Of a DNA stretch of 33,305 nucleotides, positions 32,788 through 33,305 are shown in pieces. Source of the DNA: an uncultured Burkholderiales bacterium. GTDB taxonomy: Bacteria > Pseudomonadota > Gammaproteobacteria > Burkholderiales > Burkholderiaceae_C. The notes under the pieces are model-generated. The model searched no databases, had not been told where the DNA came from, and saw only the letters and a program-made list of their open reading frames with translations. The stretch covers positions 1-33,305 of the forward strand of contig CAIMUZ010000074.1 of assembly GCA_903844775.1 (NCBI GenBank), written 5' to 3'. The position numbers and the translations under genes are program-made. Position 1 is the first letter of the stretch, and each line of letters begins with the position of its first letter.

Positions 32788-33305
32788 ATGAGCACCGCAA
32801 CACCCTCTATGGAAGACCGTGACGGCAAAATTTGGATGGACGGCAAAATGGTCGAATGGCGCGATGCCAAGATCCACGTCTTAACCCACACCCTGCACTA
32901 CGGTTGCGGTGCCTTTGAAGGCGTTCGTGCCTACAAAACCATCGATGGCACGGCCATCTTCCGTTTGCAAGAGCACACAGATCGCCTGTTTAACAGCGCC
33001 AAGATCTTGCGCATGAAATTGCCCTTCACGAAAGAAGAAGTGTGTGAAGCGCAAAAAGCGGTGGTGCGTGAAAACCATTTGGAAAGCGGCTACATCCGTC
33101 CCTTGACCTGGATTGGATCGGAGAAGCTGGGCGTCAGCCCCAAAGGCAACACCATCCACCTGATGGTGGCGGCATGGACTTGGGGCGCTTACTTGGGCGA
33201 AGAAGGCTTGAAGCGCGGCATTCGCGTCAAAACTTCCAGCTTCACGCGCCATCATGTGAACATCACCATGACACAGGCCAAGGCGGTGAGCAACTACACC
33301 AACTC
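32788..33305 (+). CDS. ilvE: Branched-chain amino acid aminotransferase, N-terminal part (runs off window)
   Basis: IlvE transfers the amino group between glutamate and the 2-oxoacids of valine, leucine and isoleucine using PLP. The first 172 codons are present. They show KIWMDGKMVEWRDAKIHVL, LHYGCGAFEGVRAYKT, RLQEHTDRLFNSAKILRM, GYIRPLTWIGSEKLGV and the region GIRVKTSSFTRHHVN. All are standard for class IV aminotransferases of the IlvE branch. The PLP lysine lies beyond the window. The ATG at 32788 has AAAGGA about 8 bases upstream. Confidence 0.94.
   Translation, partial: MSTATPSMEDRDGKIWMDGKMVEWRDAKIHVLTHTLHYGCGAFEGVRAYKTIDGTAIFRLQEHTDRLFNSAKILRMKLPFTKEEVCEAQKAVVRENHLESGYIRPLTWIGSEKLGVSPKGNTIHLMVAAWTWGAYLGEEGLKRGIRVKTSSFTRHHVNITMTQAKAVSNYTN

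Overview
The window looks like ordinary chromosome from a betaproteobacterium, most likely Comamonadaceae (Limnohabitans/Rhodoferax/Polaromonas-like). This rests on recognisable families and gene order: recG next to oxyR, a PhaM-type PHA granule protein, DUF3108 and DUF3567 proteins typical of Burkholderiales, the rsmI/yraN/diaA/dolP cluster, and radA followed by a small membrane protein and ilvE. GC content appears moderate by eye. I see no rRNA, tRNA, CRISPR array, insertion sequence, phage module or clear island. No stretch longer than about 200 bases lacks a gene.

Layout. 1-3008 (minus): a small XRE-type regulator, recG and the N-terminal part of oxyR, probably one operon, with a cluster of TAGGGAT-like repeats in front of it. 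3195-5503 (plus): queA-tgt, two queuosine tRNA-modification enzymes. 5555-7435 (minus): a FIST-domain protein and a PhaM-like granule protein. 7556-8206 (plus): a glutathione S-transferase. 8219-9037 (minus): an enoyl-CoA hydratase-family protein. 9183-9563 (plus): a TraR/DksA-type zinc-finger protein behind a textbook Fnr/Anr box. 9521-10546 (minus): a fumarylacetoacetase-family hydrolase. 10691-12220 (plus): DUF3108 and DUF3567 proteins. 12214-13302 (minus): an AbrB-family membrane protein. 13422-15792 (plus): purU and a glcD-like FAD oxidase, closed by a clear terminator. 15835-16521 (minus): yggS. 16699-17613 (plus): a beta-hydroxyacid dehydrogenase. 17614-19365 (minus): yraN, diaA and dolP, divergent from rsmI (19365-20345, plus), with which yraN appears to share a start-codon base.

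20366-29631 (minus) is the metabolic core. It is an hpa (homoprotocatechuate meta-cleavage) operon read hpaR-hpaG1-hpaG2-hpaE-hpaD-hpaF-hpaH-hpaI. It continues with tight overlaps into a class II aldolase, a PanE/ApbA-family reductase and an EamA transporter. HpaD opens the ring, HpaE oxidises the semialdehyde, HpaF isomerises, HpaG1/G2 decarboxylate and isomerise, HpaH hydrates, and HpaI cleaves to pyruvate and succinic semialdehyde. The 4-hydroxyphenylacetate hydroxylase genes hpaBC are not in the window. HpaR (MarR family) probably represses the operon and itself through a 16-bp perfect palindrome lying on a plausible -10 element.

29759-33305 (plus): a nitronate monooxygenase-family protein divergent from hpaR, then radA, a two-helix membrane protein and the start of ilvE.

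I did not find a clearly new biological system. The best leads are regulatory and architectural: the Fnr-type promoter of the TraR/DksA gene, the palindrome at the hpaR promoter, the three extra genes on the hpa operon, the shared start of yraN and rsmI, and the repeats in front of the XRE gene.
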